Shown: positions 1 to 7,990, counted from the first letter of the stretch. The stretch is 64,000 nt of DNA from Rhizobium sp. TH2 (GCF_024707525.1 NZ_CP062231.1:1736001-1800000), one strand, 5' to 3'. Notes: generated by a model from the sequence alone, not told the origin. Translations and numbers: made by a program.

Positions 1-138
1 ACACCCGGTGAGTTGCGGTACTATTTCTCCGGCCACAAGACTTTCATCGAAGGCACCGTCGACGCCGATGGCCAGGCCGATTTCATGATCGAGCTCAAGG
101 GGCGGATCAAGCTTGTAGAAGACGATTTCGTTCTCTGA
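1..138 (+). CDS. C-terminal end of an unidentified protein
   Basis: Open from the first base of the window in frame 1 for 45 codons to a TGA stop. The visible part alternates charged and hydrophobic residues (for example YYFSGHKTFIEG and FMIELKGRIKLVEDDF), which suggests beta strands at the end of a small beta-rich domain. There is too little to name a family. It reads in the same direction as the next small gene, 140 bp downstream. Confidence 0.6.
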   Translation, partial: TPGELRYYFSGHKTFIEGTVDADGQADFMIELKGRIKLVEDDFVL

Positions 139-278
139 TGCGGGCACGCAAAGACAATCTGATGCAAAGAGAAACACCGCGAGAGGCCTGCAGTTAGAGT
201 TTCTTAGCCACTCAAGCAATCTTCCGGAACACCCCGTGAATCCGGGTGTTATTCTGTTCGATTGAAAAGGTGAACGCC

Positions 279-551
279 ATGACCCAGTGGTTCCAGGAGC
301 GATATATTTCCCGCGAGGAGCACCAGCAAAGCATTGCGTATTACACAAGGCTTGTGGCCCAGCTCTACCGACAGGTTTGCGAACTCAGGGCGGCGCGCGT
401 CGATCCTGAAGCGATCGATGCGTTGATCGAGGAAAACCGGCGCAAGGCGGAGGACGAAATCCGCCGCCACATGCGACCACCCGCCCGCATTCTGCGTGGC
501 AACGTCGTCAGCGTGGACTTTCAACGCCGTGCGACGATGGACAGCGAATGA
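279..551 (+). CDS. small hypothetical protein, 90 aa
   Basis: Not recognised. The ATG at 279 is preferred over the in-frame GTG at 246 because a GAAAAGG ribosome-binding site lies 8 bases upstream of it. Residues about 10-70 are rich in Glu, Arg, Gln and Ala with no prolines (SREEHQQSIAYYTRLV, EENRRKAEDEIRRHM) and look like two amphipathic helices. The tail is basic. There is no signal peptide or membrane segment, so it is probably a cytoplasmic helical protein. It converges on the DinB-fold gene. Confidence 0.6.
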   Translation: MTQWFQERYISREEHQQSIAYYTRLVAQLYRQVCELRAARVDPEAIDALIEENRRKAEDEIRRHMRPPARILRGNVVSVDFQRRATMDSE

Positions 552-582
552 GGCCGTTGCCGACCGGTGCCGGATAGTGCTG

Positions 583-1092
583 CTATAGCCACTGCTTTCC
601 GGCGAACCGCTGGAAATAGACCAGGTCGAGTATCAGGCTCGGCTTGCCCAGGCCCGTCAGAATCATATGGCACTGGCCCCGGTGATGGGTCTGGTGGTTG
701 AAGAAGTGGAACATCGCCGAGCCGAGCTTCTGGGTGACCAATTGCGGATTGGTGATCGGCGTATATGTGAAGTTCTGTCCAAGTGACTCTTCCTCGACGC
801 CTGCAACCCAATCCGCGATCCGTTCGTCCTCCGCCTTGCGCGCCGTTTCGAGTGCCGAGAGCTCCTCAAATAGAATGACGTTCAGCGCTGCCGGCGCGTC
901 GCCCGCGCCGGTGAACCGCCGCATCCAAATCCGGTCGGCGCAGAGCAGATGATTGAGCGTGCCCTTCATCGAGCCGAAGTGGGCGCCGCGATTGGAGTCG
1001 AATTCCTCCGGTGTCAGCGTGGCCGCGGCCGCATAGAGGGTTTCGTTGGCCCAGCGATTATAGGCGGCGAACATCTCGAAATGGTCTTTCAT
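583..1092 (-). CDS. DinB/YfiT-fold family protein, 169 aa
   Basis: Four-helix-bundle protein of the DinB superfamily (putative metal-dependent hydrolase or thiol transferase, not DNA polymerase IV). The N-terminus FAAYNRWANETLY, a first His in LNHLLCADRIWMRR (about residue 47) and the late HFFNHQTHHRGQ (about 127-138) give the usual three-His metal site. The length fits the family. The start at 1092 is chosen for the AGGGAGA ribosome-binding site 8 bases upstream; the longer reading frame to 1209 has no such site. Substrate cannot be told from sequence. It is divergent from the GST gene. Confidence 0.85.
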   Translation of the reverse strand: MKDHFEMFAAYNRWANETLYAAAATLTPEEFDSNRGAHFGSMKGTLNHLLCADRIWMRRFTGAGDAPAALNVILFEELSALETARKAEDERIADWVAGVEEESLGQNFTYTPITNPQLVTQKLGSAMFHFFNHQTHHRGQCHMILTGLGKPSLILDLVYFQRFAGKQWL

Positions 1093-1238
1093 GATAGATC
1101 TCCCTGCGGTCACGCCAGTTAATCGCCTGTAGCCGGCGCGATCAAGTGACGATCGTTGATGGCGGCGATAACATTTATTGAATTGATGCGGCCTGCTTTT
1201 TGCGGTCAATTCGGCGCTTCGAGATTGAGGAGACGACC

Positions 1239-1931
1239 ATGACCAGACTTCTTTATTCGCTTTGCGGCGCCGACCCCGGTCGGCGGTTCTCGCCTCATAC
1301 GTGGAAGGTCGTCATGGCGCTTTCGCACAAGGGCCTCGATTTCTCGGAAGTGCCGACGCCATTCACGGCAATCAAGGCGATCGAGGGCGGATTCTCGCCG
1401 ACCGTGCCGGTGCTCGATGACGGTGGTCACCTGGTGCGCGACAGTTTCGCCATCGCCCTCTACCTCGAGGAAAAATATCCGGATCGACCAAGCCTTTTCC
1501 ATGGCGAAGGCGGCAAAGCGCTGAGCCGCATGATTGAAGGCTATGCGCAGACGCTGATCCAGGCCGCGCTGGTCAAGATCATCGTCAAGGACATCCACGA
1601 CATCCTGTCACCCATCGATCAAAGCTATTTCAGGACGAGCCGCGAAGAAAGGCTCGGGCTCACTCTGGAAGACATCGAGGCGGGACACGAGGCCGAGCTG
1701 GCCGCCTTCCGGCCCAGGCTCGACCCCATGCGGCATATGCTCAAATATCAGCCCTTCATCGGCGGGGAAGCGCCGTTGTTCGCGGATTACATTCTGTTCG
1801 GTGCGCTGCAATGGGCAAGGGTGGCCTCGCCCAAGGCGATACTGAGCGATGACGATCCCGTTTACGATTGGTTCGAGCGCTGCCTGGACCTTCATGGCGG
1901 ACGAGGAAGGCAGATGGCTGCCGCTGCTTGA
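1239..1931 (+). CDS. glutathione S-transferase family protein, 230 aa
   Basis: Soluble thioredoxin-fold plus helical GST. The N-terminal domain (about 1-80) starts MTRLLYSLCGADPGRRFSPHTWKV and carries the conserved PTVPVLDDGG-x-LVRDSFAIALYLEEKYP segment, with the cis-Pro after the Val and the DS pair that contacts the glutathione gamma-glutamyl group. The C-terminal helical domain includes PFIGGEAPLFADYILFG, the conserved N-capping box region. The start is set by TGAGGAG about 8 bases upstream of ATG 1239. The catalytic residue and substrate are not clear; the HTWKV motif resembles etherase-like GSTs but that is only a resemblance. Confidence 0.85.
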   Translation: MTRLLYSLCGADPGRRFSPHTWKVVMALSHKGLDFSEVPTPFTAIKAIEGGFSPTVPVLDDGGHLVRDSFAIALYLEEKYPDRPSLFHGEGGKALSRMIEGYAQTLIQAALVKIIVKDIHDILSPIDQSYFRTSREERLGLTLEDIEAGHEAELAAFRPRLDPMRHMLKYQPFIGGEAPLFADYILFGALQWARVASPKAILSDDDPVYDWFERCLDLHGGRGRQMAAAA

Positions 1932-2000
1932 GCACAGTTGCGACAATCGCATGAAATTCTCGTCAGTGATTGCCGGCTGCGCGTTCGACCCCTTGTTTTC

Positions 2001-2035
2001 CCTTGGGAAGGCGGTTAAGAGCCGCCCACCCAAGG
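2001..2035 (+). promoter_or_regulatory. hairpin in the ndk leader
   Basis: CCTTGGG-aa-GGCGG-ttaagag-CCGCC-ca-CCCAAGG: two perfectly paired stems separated by a symmetric 2x2 internal loop, ending 24 bases before the ndk ATG. No run of T follows on either strand, so it is more likely a 5' leader structure than an intrinsic terminator of the upstream GST gene. Confidence 0.5.
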
Positions 2036-2059
2036 AAACCAAGACAAAGGACCCTGAAA

Positions 2060-2482
2060 ATGGCGATTGAACGCACCTTTTCGATGATCAAGCCGGACGC
2101 AACCCGCCGCAATCTCACCGGCGCCATCACCAAGATGCTGGAAGATGCAGGCCTTCGCGTCGTCGCTTCCAAGCGCGTCTGGATGAGCCGCCGCGAAGCC
2201 GAGGGCTTCTACGCCGTTCACAAGGATCGCCCCTTCTTCGGCGAACTCGTCGAATTCATGTCGTCGGCTCCGACCATCGTGCAGGTTCTTGAAGGTGAGA
2301 ACGCAATCGCCAAGAACCGCGAAGTGATGGGCGCCACCAACCCGGCCAACGCCGCTGAAGGCACCATCCGCAAGGTCCATGCCCTGTCGATCGGCGAAAA
2401 TTCGGTCCACGGTTCGGACGCCCCCGAAACGGCTGCCGAAGAAATCGCCTACTGGTTCTCGGGCACCGAGGTCGTCGGCTGA
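2060..2482 (+). CDS. ndk: nucleoside diphosphate kinase
   Basis: Transfers the gamma-phosphate between nucleoside tri- and diphosphates, keeping (d)NTP pools balanced in the cytoplasm. The 140 residues match the usual bacterial length. Diagnostic features are the N-terminal [11 protein letters not shown], the [20 protein letters not shown] core and the active-site NSVHGSD, whose His (about residue 117) is phosphorylated, followed by APETAAEEI. The start at MAIERTF fits the family; CAAAGGACC upstream is a modest ribosome-binding site. A strong terminator follows. Confidence 0.97.
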   Translation: MAIERTFSMIKPDATRRNLTGAITKMLEDAGLRVVASKRVWMSRREAEGFYAVHKDRPFFGELVEFMSSAPTIVQVLEGENAIAKNREVMGATNPANAAEGTIRKVHALSIGENSVHGSDAPETAAEEIAYWFSGTEVVG

Positions 2483-2527
2483 TTCAAGTCCTGAGGTTCA
2501 AGCCTTAGAGAACTGGTATTATTCAGG

Positions 2528-2560
2528 AAACCGGGATGCGCTGCATCCCGGTTTTTCTAT
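2528..2560 (+). terminator. intrinsic terminator after ndk
   Basis: Stem AAACCGGGATGC, loop GCT, GCATCCCGGTTT, then a run of T. It sits at the convergence of ndk and the minus-strand exported-protein gene, and with A residues on its left side could act in both directions. Confidence 0.85.
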
Positions 2561-3987
2561 TTTGCCACGTCGAAATCGTAGAGCAGGGCGGCAGGCCCCA
2601 TCACGCCTTCTCCCGGAAAATAGAGCCGGCTGTCGCACAGCCTGTCGAGACGCGTGGAGAAGTCTTCCGCAAGGCGCAGCTTGAGCCAGGGCGAAGGAAC
2701 GGATGCGACCAGTTCGGTCAGCGCCTGATAATCGCCTTTCGCGAACAGCAGTTCAGTGGCTATCGCGGACGCCTTCTCATCCCGTCGATCAAGACTCTGC
2801 AGGTCGCCCGCCTCGATGGCGGTGCCGACAGTCCGCCACGTTTGCCAGTTCACGCGAAGGCTTTCGCCGGCCTCGTCGGGAATATCCGGAAATTCATCGC
2901 CCGGATTATTCAGCCATGGCGCGATCGCTTCCACGGCCAGCATCCAGTTCAGGATCTCACCGGCGTTCGTCCTCAGGTGCCGCCTGCCGTCGAAGCCGAT
3001 GCGCTCCATCTTTTCCATTGTTCCGCGCGGGTCGCCGATGCGGGCCGCTATCTCGCGAAAGGCGACGAGCCAGCTCTCGTCCATGTTGTCGGTCGGCTTG
3101 ATTGCGCCTTGATCGATGAGCTTGATCAGCTTGTCGCTGGCCTTGGCGGAAAAGAGAGGTTCGAAATGGATCCTTGATCCATAGGCGAGCGGCAGCGATA
3201 CATGCGGCAGGCGGAAGCCGGCGGCATAGTCCGTTCTCACATATTTCCGGATCATCAATGAGTTGCGACCATTGCGCGGATCAGGCATAGGCGGAAGTTC
3301 GGGATGGTAGGCCGAAAACGCCAGGAATGTGTAGCGCAGGCGCGGAAATCCCGGCTTCTTGAAGTTGCGCTTGATGTAGCCCGGCCAATCACTCCGGTCG
3401 CCCATCGAGGCATAGATGCCGCCCGCCATCGCATAGAGCCCGGCCGCTTCGGCGGCCTGCGCAAAGCGCCGCTTGTCGGCATCCGGGAAATCGATCACCG
3501 CCATTGCGTCGCCCAGCGGCCGATTGGCGTCCGGAGGCGTGGTTTGCTTGACGAGTGCCGATATCGCGACATCGAACCGGTTGGCCTTCGCCAACTGCCG
3601 GATCACCGTGGTATCGAGCGATCCGTATCCCACGGTCTGCCGAAACGACTGCAATCTTTGCGTAGCCTCATCGTATCCGTACCGGGAGATGAGATAGGCT
3701 TGCACGAAGCTTCGCCCAGCCACGACGTTTTGCGCAATCAAAGCCTTGAGTAAGCCTTCGGCTTCCGGTTCCGAGATATTGCCGTAATGCAGCGTAAGAT
3801 ATGCGGCGTCCACACCGTAACTTTTGCCAAGCGTCGGCTGGGGATGCGCCAGATCATCGAGCACGAAGCCCGCGAGATCGGTGATCTCCTTGGCGTGCGC
3901 GCATTGCTCGCCGCCGGCGATCGCGGGCGTTGCAAGCAGGAACGCCGATGTGACGAGGAGTGCCAGAAAACCGGACTTCAAAATCAT
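2557..3987 (-). CDS. exported protein of unknown function, Sec-type paralogue, 476 aa
   Basis: Not a family I recognise. The start at 3987 gives a typical Sec signal peptide (MILKSGFLALLVTSAFLLATPAIAG) and overlaps the TGA of the upstream gene by four bases (ATGA), indicating translational coupling. The mature part is almost entirely alpha-helical with helix pairs that resemble a solenoid. It is paralogous to the upstream gene product: both have a Cys soon after cleavage, a MD/METAWLV-like segment, an xILNWMLAVEAI / VLDHMLAIEAL segment, a hydrophobic LLFAxG helix, and a similar Cys plus YFPGEGV / AFPAEAV ending. The pair probably act together in the periplasm. Confidence 0.85.
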   Translation of the reverse strand: MILKSGFLALLVTSAFLLATPAIAGGEQCAHAKEITDLAGFVLDDLAHPQPTLGKSYGVDAAYLTLHYGNISEPEAEGLLKALIAQNVVAGRSFVQAYLISRYGYDEATQRLQSFRQTVGYGSLDTTVIRQLAKANRFDVAISALVKQTTPPDANRPLGDAMAVIDFPDADKRRFAQAAEAAGLYAMAGGIYASMGDRSDWPGYIKRNFKKPGFPRLRYTFLAFSAYHPELPPMPDPRNGRNSLMIRKYVRTDYAAGFRLPHVSLPLAYGSRIHFEPLFSAKASDKLIKLIDQGAIKPTDNMDESWLVAFREIAARIGDPRGTMEKMERIGFDGRRHLRTNAGEILNWMLAVEAIAPWLNNPGDEFPDIPDEAGESLRVNWQTWRTVGTAIEAGDLQSLDRRDEKASAIATELLFAKGDYQALTELVASVPSPWLKLRLAEDFSTRLDRLCDSRLYFPGEGVMGPAALLYDFDVAK

Positions 3988-5420
3988 GTCTGCGGTTCGA
4001 ACCTGAACATGGGCGCTCCGGGCATCAGCACAGCTTCGGCGGGGAAGGCGAGGTAGCCGCTGCAATGCCGGTCGAGCGCTTCGGCGAACAGTTCGGCGAG
4101 CCGGATACTGTCCGAATTGGGCACGGTGCTGGTCAGGAACTTTGCCAGTTCCTCATGACGTCCGGATGCGAACAGCAGGTTGGCGGCGATCAGCAGCTTC
4201 TGGCCGCTGGACCGAAGCGCCGCCAGGTCGCCGCCGGCCGCAATCACCGCGGCTGCCTCCTGCCATGCCTTGTATTGCGGCTCGAAACCCGCCGAGGCTC
4301 CCTGGAGTTCCGGTGGCCGCGACGCGCCGCCATTCGCGGCATGTGTCTTGAGAGCCTCGATCGCCAGCATATGGTCGAGAACTTCGCGCACATTGTCGCC
4401 CCCGAAGCGCACGCTGTTCACAGCGATGTTCTTGAGCTTCTCGTCAATCTCGGCGCGCTTGCCGGAGGATTCGACCAGCGATTCATAAATCACCAGCCAG
4501 GCGGTCTCCATGTCGATCGCGGCGCCTTCGCGCGTCAGGTCGATGATCGCGGCTGCCGCCCGGCCGGCGCCGGCGAAATCGCCGGTCTGGTTGAGATAGG
4601 TCACGAGATAATCCCGTTCGGGTATCCGTGCCGCGGCGATCATCGTTTCGTGAAGCAACGAGCGCACCATCTGCCCTTCCGCATTGGCGGGCGCCGGGCG
4701 AGGCAGCGCAGGTTTGCCCTTCAATGCCGGCAGCCAGTGAAGCATGGTGGTCAGCGCCTCGGCGCGCCTGAGGTCCTGCAATGCCGCCAGGAAAACCGGC
4801 CAGGCATTCGCGTCATCCTGTGTTGCGGCAAGGCTGGCGGCCAAGACATAGAGCCTCCGGGTCAGCGCCTCGGCGCCGAGTGCCTTCTTGGATTCGTCAT
4901 CGACATCGATCACTGAGAGGGCGGCGCTCTTTTCGAGCCCGTGGCGGTTCTCCTCGGGTATCGCTGCGAGCTTGTCGAAGAAAAATGCAATCTCGCCAGA
5001 CCGGGTCGCGGCCCGAAGAGGCGAAAAGCCTTCGCCTAATGTCAGGACGTCTTCTTGGGCCTCCGGCGTAGCGCTCGTCAGCGTAGCCTCAAGCCCATCG
5101 GTGCTGATCCGCCATGCCAGAAACAGTTCGCGGGCGCGATCGACCTTGGCATTGGCAAGCGGTTCGACGAGCGCCGCGATCTGTTCGGCCCCAAGCTGCT
5201 GATACATGATCTTGAGATAGGCCGAGACCGTGCCATGCCGGCGGTTCTGCAGTTTCGGGAGCTTGGAGCGGTTGGCGATCACGTAGTCCGCGAGCAGCAC
5301 AATGTGATCCTGTGACGCGCAAGCCTCCTGCGCGAAACCGGGCCGCAACCCCATGACAAGCGGCAGGGTCGATCCCAGAAGAAATGCACGTCTCGAAATC
5401 AAGGATGTTCGCCTCTGCAA
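3984..5420 (-). CDS. exported protein of unknown function, Tat-type paralogue, 478 aa
   Basis: First of two tandem paralogues. The N-terminus has a twin-arginine motif, SRRAFLLGS, then a hydrophobic stretch and GFAQEA, a plausible Tat signal with cleavage after AQ. The start is a TTG at 5420 with CCGGAGG about 10 bases upstream; no nearby ATG keeps the Tat motif. The mature protein is Ala/Leu-rich and helical, with no enzyme motif that I can name. One member of the pair using Tat and the other Sec is unusual and hints that this one folds, or binds a cofactor, before export. It lies 83 bp after the lipoprotein gene on the same strand. Confidence 0.8.
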   Translation of the reverse strand: MQRRTSLISRRAFLLGSTLPLVMGLRPGFAQEACASQDHIVLLADYVIANRSKLPKLQNRRHGTVSAYLKIMYQQLGAEQIAALVEPLANAKVDRARELFLAWRISTDGLEATLTSATPEAQEDVLTLGEGFSPLRAATRSGEIAFFFDKLAAIPEENRHGLEKSAALSVIDVDDESKKALGAEALTRRLYVLAASLAATQDDANAWPVFLAALQDLRRAEALTTMLHWLPALKGKPALPRPAPANAEGQMVRSLLHETMIAAARIPERDYLVTYLNQTGDFAGAGRAAAAIIDLTREGAAIDMETAWLVIYESLVESSGKRAEIDEKLKNIAVNSVRFGGDNVREVLDHMLAIEALKTHAANGGASRPPELQGASAGFEPQYKAWQEAAAVIAAGGDLAALRSSGQKLLIAANLLFASGRHEELAKFLTSTVPNSDSIRLAELFAEALDRHCSGYLAFPAEAVLMPGAPMFRFEPQT

Positions 5421-5503
5421 GAGCGCGAAGCCTCCGGATTCACTAAGGCTTCTCTATGGCGAACGTATAAGGCCAAGGAATTATTTCAAGCCCAGCAATG
5501 CCT

Positions 5504-5998
5504 CTAGCCACATTTCTTGCGGAACTTGATCGAGCCATCAGGATTGAAGGCCTCCGGGTTCCGGTCATACTTGGCGCCGAGCACGAGTGCCTTTTCCGGC
5601 AGCATGGTTTCGTCGAGCGTCGAATTCAGTGTCGTGTCGATGGTTTGCAGTTCCTCGCCATCGGCGCTCTTGAGCGTGATCTTGATCTTGTAGGCCTTGC
5701 CGGTGACCACGCAATTGACATCCGGGCTCTGGAGATCGATCCGCGTCATCTTGGGGAACACCTTCTGCTTCTTGATCAGCGGCGGACCGCCCGAAGGGTC
5801 CTCGAACTCGGCCACCACCACGGCGTCGTCGGGCGTCGTCGGCAGCCGGTTGAGCGTGAGCATGTAGAAAGCGCGCGCCACCCTGATGTTGAAGATGAAG
5901 ACCTTGCCCTTGATGGTGATATAGTCCTCCGGCTCCCGCTGGCATGCTGAGAGCAGCAGTCCGGCCAGCAGAATGGGGATGATGACCAGCCTGTTCAT
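5504..5998 (-). CDS. putative outer- or inner-membrane lipoprotein, 164 aa
   Basis: The N-terminus MNRLVIIPILLAGLLLSAC is a lipoprotein signal with lipobox LSAC; Cys19 would be lipidated, and the +2 Gln does not favour retention in the inner membrane. The mature domain is beta-rich with ITIKGKVFIFNIRVARAFY and a late pair NCVV and KKCG that could form a disulfide. No family is recognised. The start codon overlaps the stop of the upstream CGNR-protein gene by four bases (ATGA), so the two are co-translated. Confidence 0.8.
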   Translation of the reverse strand: MNRLVIIPILLAGLLLSACQREPEDYITIKGKVFIFNIRVARAFYMLTLNRLPTTPDDAVVVAEFEDPSGGPPLIKKQKVFPKMTRIDLQSPDVNCVVTGKAYKIKITLKSADGEELQTIDTTLNSTLDETMLPEKALVLGAKYDRNPEAFNPDGSIKFRKKCG

Positions 5999-6558
5999 GG
6001 CGACGCCTCCTTGCGTCTCTTTTCGTAGTGAAGCCGCGCCTTGGCACGGTTGCCGCAGACCGACATGTCGCACCACGTGCGGCTCTGGTTCTTGCTGCGG
6101 TCGATGAACAGCCATTCGCAATTGGGGCAGATCTTTAGCCGTTCCGTTTCCGGCGAGGCGATCAGCTTCAGCGCCGAACGCGCGGTGGCGAGATCGACGG
6201 GGCAGGGATCGGGATTACTTGTATGGGCTGCAAAGGTCGCTGAAAGCCGCCCGAGCAACCCAGCGACCAGCCGGTGGTCATCCGCGCCATGAAGGGTACG
6301 GTGACGGAAATGCGCGTCGATCGCTTCCCTGAGCCCGATGAAATCGGCCTGCCGCCCATCCGCGACCGGCGCGAGCTCAGGGAAATCCGTCCGCTCGGCC
6401 GACAGCTCGCTCGCGGCTTCTGCAAAGGCGCCGAACTGTTCCGGCACCGCGAAACGGTCCGTGCGGCGCTTCTCGTCGAAGCGCAGGATCACGCTGTTGG
6501 CGACATCGAGCGCCAGCGCGCCACCCGTAAAGCGATGTGGTGTCCATCGAAACGTCAT
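5995..6558 (-). CDS. CGNR zinc-finger (ABATE-domain) regulator, 187 aa
   Basis: Putative transcriptional regulator. The N-terminal ABATE-like domain starts WTPHRFTGGALALDVANSV; the C-terminal zinc finger has CPNCEWLFIDRSKNQSRTWC then MSVCGNRAKARLHYEKR, with the family CGNR signature and four Cys ligands. Such proteins are predicted stress-responsive regulators. The ATG at 6558 lies only 6 bases from a 38-bp palindrome that holds a plausible promoter, so the mRNA may be leaderless and the protein may bind that palindrome to control itself and the divergent permease gene. Confidence 0.85.
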   Translation of the reverse strand: MTFRWTPHRFTGGALALDVANSVILRFDEKRRTDRFAVPEQFGAFAEAASELSAERTDFPELAPVADGRQADFIGLREAIDAHFRHRTLHGADDHRLVAGLLGRLSATFAAHTSNPDPCPVDLATARSALKLIASPETERLKICPNCEWLFIDRSKNQSRTWCDMSVCGNRAKARLHYEKRRKEASP

Positions 6559-6562
6559 GGCA

Positions 6563-6605
6563 CGAATTATAACTGGCAAAAACTATTTTGCCAGTTATAA
6601 TTTCG
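6563..6605. promoter_or_regulatory. symmetric bidirectional promoter/operator palindrome
   Basis: Arms AATTATAACTGGCAAAA (6565-6581) and its exact reverse complement (6586-6602) with a 4-base spacer ACTA; CG/CG pairs flank both ends. Each strand contains CTGGCA, 17 bp, then TATAAT (plus: 6573-6578 and 6596-6601; minus: 6594-6589 and 6571-6566), a good -35/-10 pair. The ATGs of both divergent genes lie 5-6 bases beyond the palindrome, where transcription would begin. Confidence 0.8.
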
Positions 6606-6607
6606 TC

Positions 6608-7519
6608 ATGCTCAGCGACACCCAACTCGCCTATTTCCTCCAGCAGAGTCTCAATGCCGCACCGGTCGCGGCGCTCTATGCCATGCTGGCCTTCGGCTAT
6701 TCGCTGAGCTTCGCGCTGACCAAACGTGCGGATTTCACGCCCGGCGCGCTATTCGCCTTCGCAGGCCAGGTCTTCGTCTATTTCACCGCTTTCGGCTATG
6801 ACCGGCTGTGGCTGATCTATCCTGCGGCGCTCGCGATCGGCGCCACGGCAGCGATCACCTATACGCTGCTTGCTGCGGCCATTGTCGGTGACAAGGTGAT
6901 CCGGCCGCTGGCGCGCATATCGCCCAATTCGGTCATCACCGCCTCGCTCGCCATCATGATAGTGTTGATGGAACTGGTGCGGATCGCAGCAAGCGCCAAG
7001 GATCTCTGGCTGTCGCCCTTCCTAAACACGCGCATCACCTTCTGGGCTCACCCCGGCTTTCCCGTGGTGCTCACGGCCATCCAGGTCATCAATGTCGTCT
7101 CGATGACGGCAATCGTGCTGCTCGGCGCCGCCGTGCTCGCCTATAGCAAACAGGGCCGCAACTGGCGTGCGGTGTCGGACGACGCCTTTGCCGCCACCCT
7201 GCTAGGCGTCGATGCGGGCAGGGTGCTCGTCGCGGCGGCACTGATCACGGCGGCGATTTCGGCCGTCGCTGGCGTGATGGCGACTTCTTATTACGGCTCG
7301 ATGGATTTCGGCGCCGGCCTGATGTTCGGGCTCAAGGTGGTGATGATCGCCGCCATCGGCGATCAGTCGTCACCGGCAAAATGCGCGCTTGGCGCCGCGC
7401 TCTACGGTCTCGCCGAGACGATGTGGGGCGCTTACATGCCCTATGTCTGGCGCGATCTCGCGATGTTCTCGGGCTTGGTAATCCTCGCCGTCGTGGCGAG
7501 GCAGGAGCGGCGGGTTTAG
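6608..7519 (+). CDS. LivH-type branched-chain amino acid ABC transporter permease, 303 aa
   Basis: Inner-membrane permease of the LivH/LivM superfamily with about eight hydrophobic segments. Landmarks are the N-terminal ALYAMLAFGYSLSFALTKRADFTPGALFAFAGQ, the coupling-helix region YSKQGRNWRAVSDDAFAATLLGVDAGRV (the family RAxxxdxxaAxllGi motif) and GLKVVMIAAIGDQSSP. No ATP-binding subunit, LivM partner or binding protein is encoded nearby, so it is an orphan component. The ATG is placed by family N-terminus; there is no room for a Shine-Dalgarno site because the palindrome ends 5 bases upstream. Its stop overlaps the convergent moaE stop. Confidence 0.9.
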   Translation: MLSDTQLAYFLQQSLNAAPVAALYAMLAFGYSLSFALTKRADFTPGALFAFAGQVFVYFTAFGYDRLWLIYPAALAIGATAAITYTLLAAAIVGDKVIRPLARISPNSVITASLAIMIVLMELVRIAASAKDLWLSPFLNTRITFWAHPGFPVVLTAIQVINVVSMTAIVLLGAAVLAYSKQGRNWRAVSDDAFAATLLGVDAGRVLVAAALITAAISAVAGVMATSYYGSMDFGAGLMFGLKVVMIAAIGDQSSPAKCALGAALYGLAETMWGAYMPYVWRDLAMFSGLVILAVVARQERRV

Positions 7520-7989
7520 TCCTTGTCGCGCCACCGCTCGAACGCGCTGGTATCCGTGTCCCTGGCACTCACCCAGTCGCCTTCGGACCCATCGACAAAA
7601 TGCTCCTTCTTCCAGAAGGGCGCCGAGGTCTTGAGGTAGTCCATCACGAAATTGGCGGCGTCGAAGGCTGCCTGCCGGTGGGCGGAGGCTGCCAGCACGA
7701 GCACGATATTGTCGCCCGGCGCGATCTTGCCGAAGCGGTGGATCGCGGTCAGCCCAGTCACCGGCCAGCGGTCGATGGCGATCTCGCAGATGCGGCGGAT
7801 TTCGCGTTCGGCCATCCCTGGATAATGTTCGAGTTCGAGAGCGGCGAGCCTGCCGCCCTCGTCGCGGCACAATCCGGTGAAGCTGACAACCGCGCCGATA
7901 TCGCGCCGGCCCGAGGAGAGCAGGGCGCTTTCCCGGGCCAGGTCGAAATCCTCGGCCTGCACCCGGATGACGGGCTCGACCGTCGCCAT
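7516..7989 (-). CDS. moaE: molybdopterin synthase catalytic subunit
   Basis: Large subunit of molybdopterin synthase: with thiocarboxylated MoaD it converts precursor Z (cPMP) to molybdopterin. Seen are FTGLCRDEGG, LELEHYPGMAEREI, IHRFGKIAPGD, SAHRQAAF and the C-terminal FVMDYLKTSAPFWKKE, which holds the catalytic Lys residues. The start at ATG 7989 is chosen; an in-frame GTG at 7998 overlapping the moaD stop is also possible and adds three residues. Third gene of pgsA-moaD-moaE. Confidence 0.95.
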   Translation of the reverse strand: MATVEPVIRVQAEDFDLARESALLSSGRRDIGAVVSFTGLCRDEGGRLAALELEHYPGMAEREIRRICEIAIDRWPVTGLTAIHRFGKIAPGDNIVLVLAASAHRQAAFDAANFVMDYLKTSAPFWKKEHFVDGSEGDWVSARDTDTSAFERWRDKD

Positions 7990-7990
7990 C

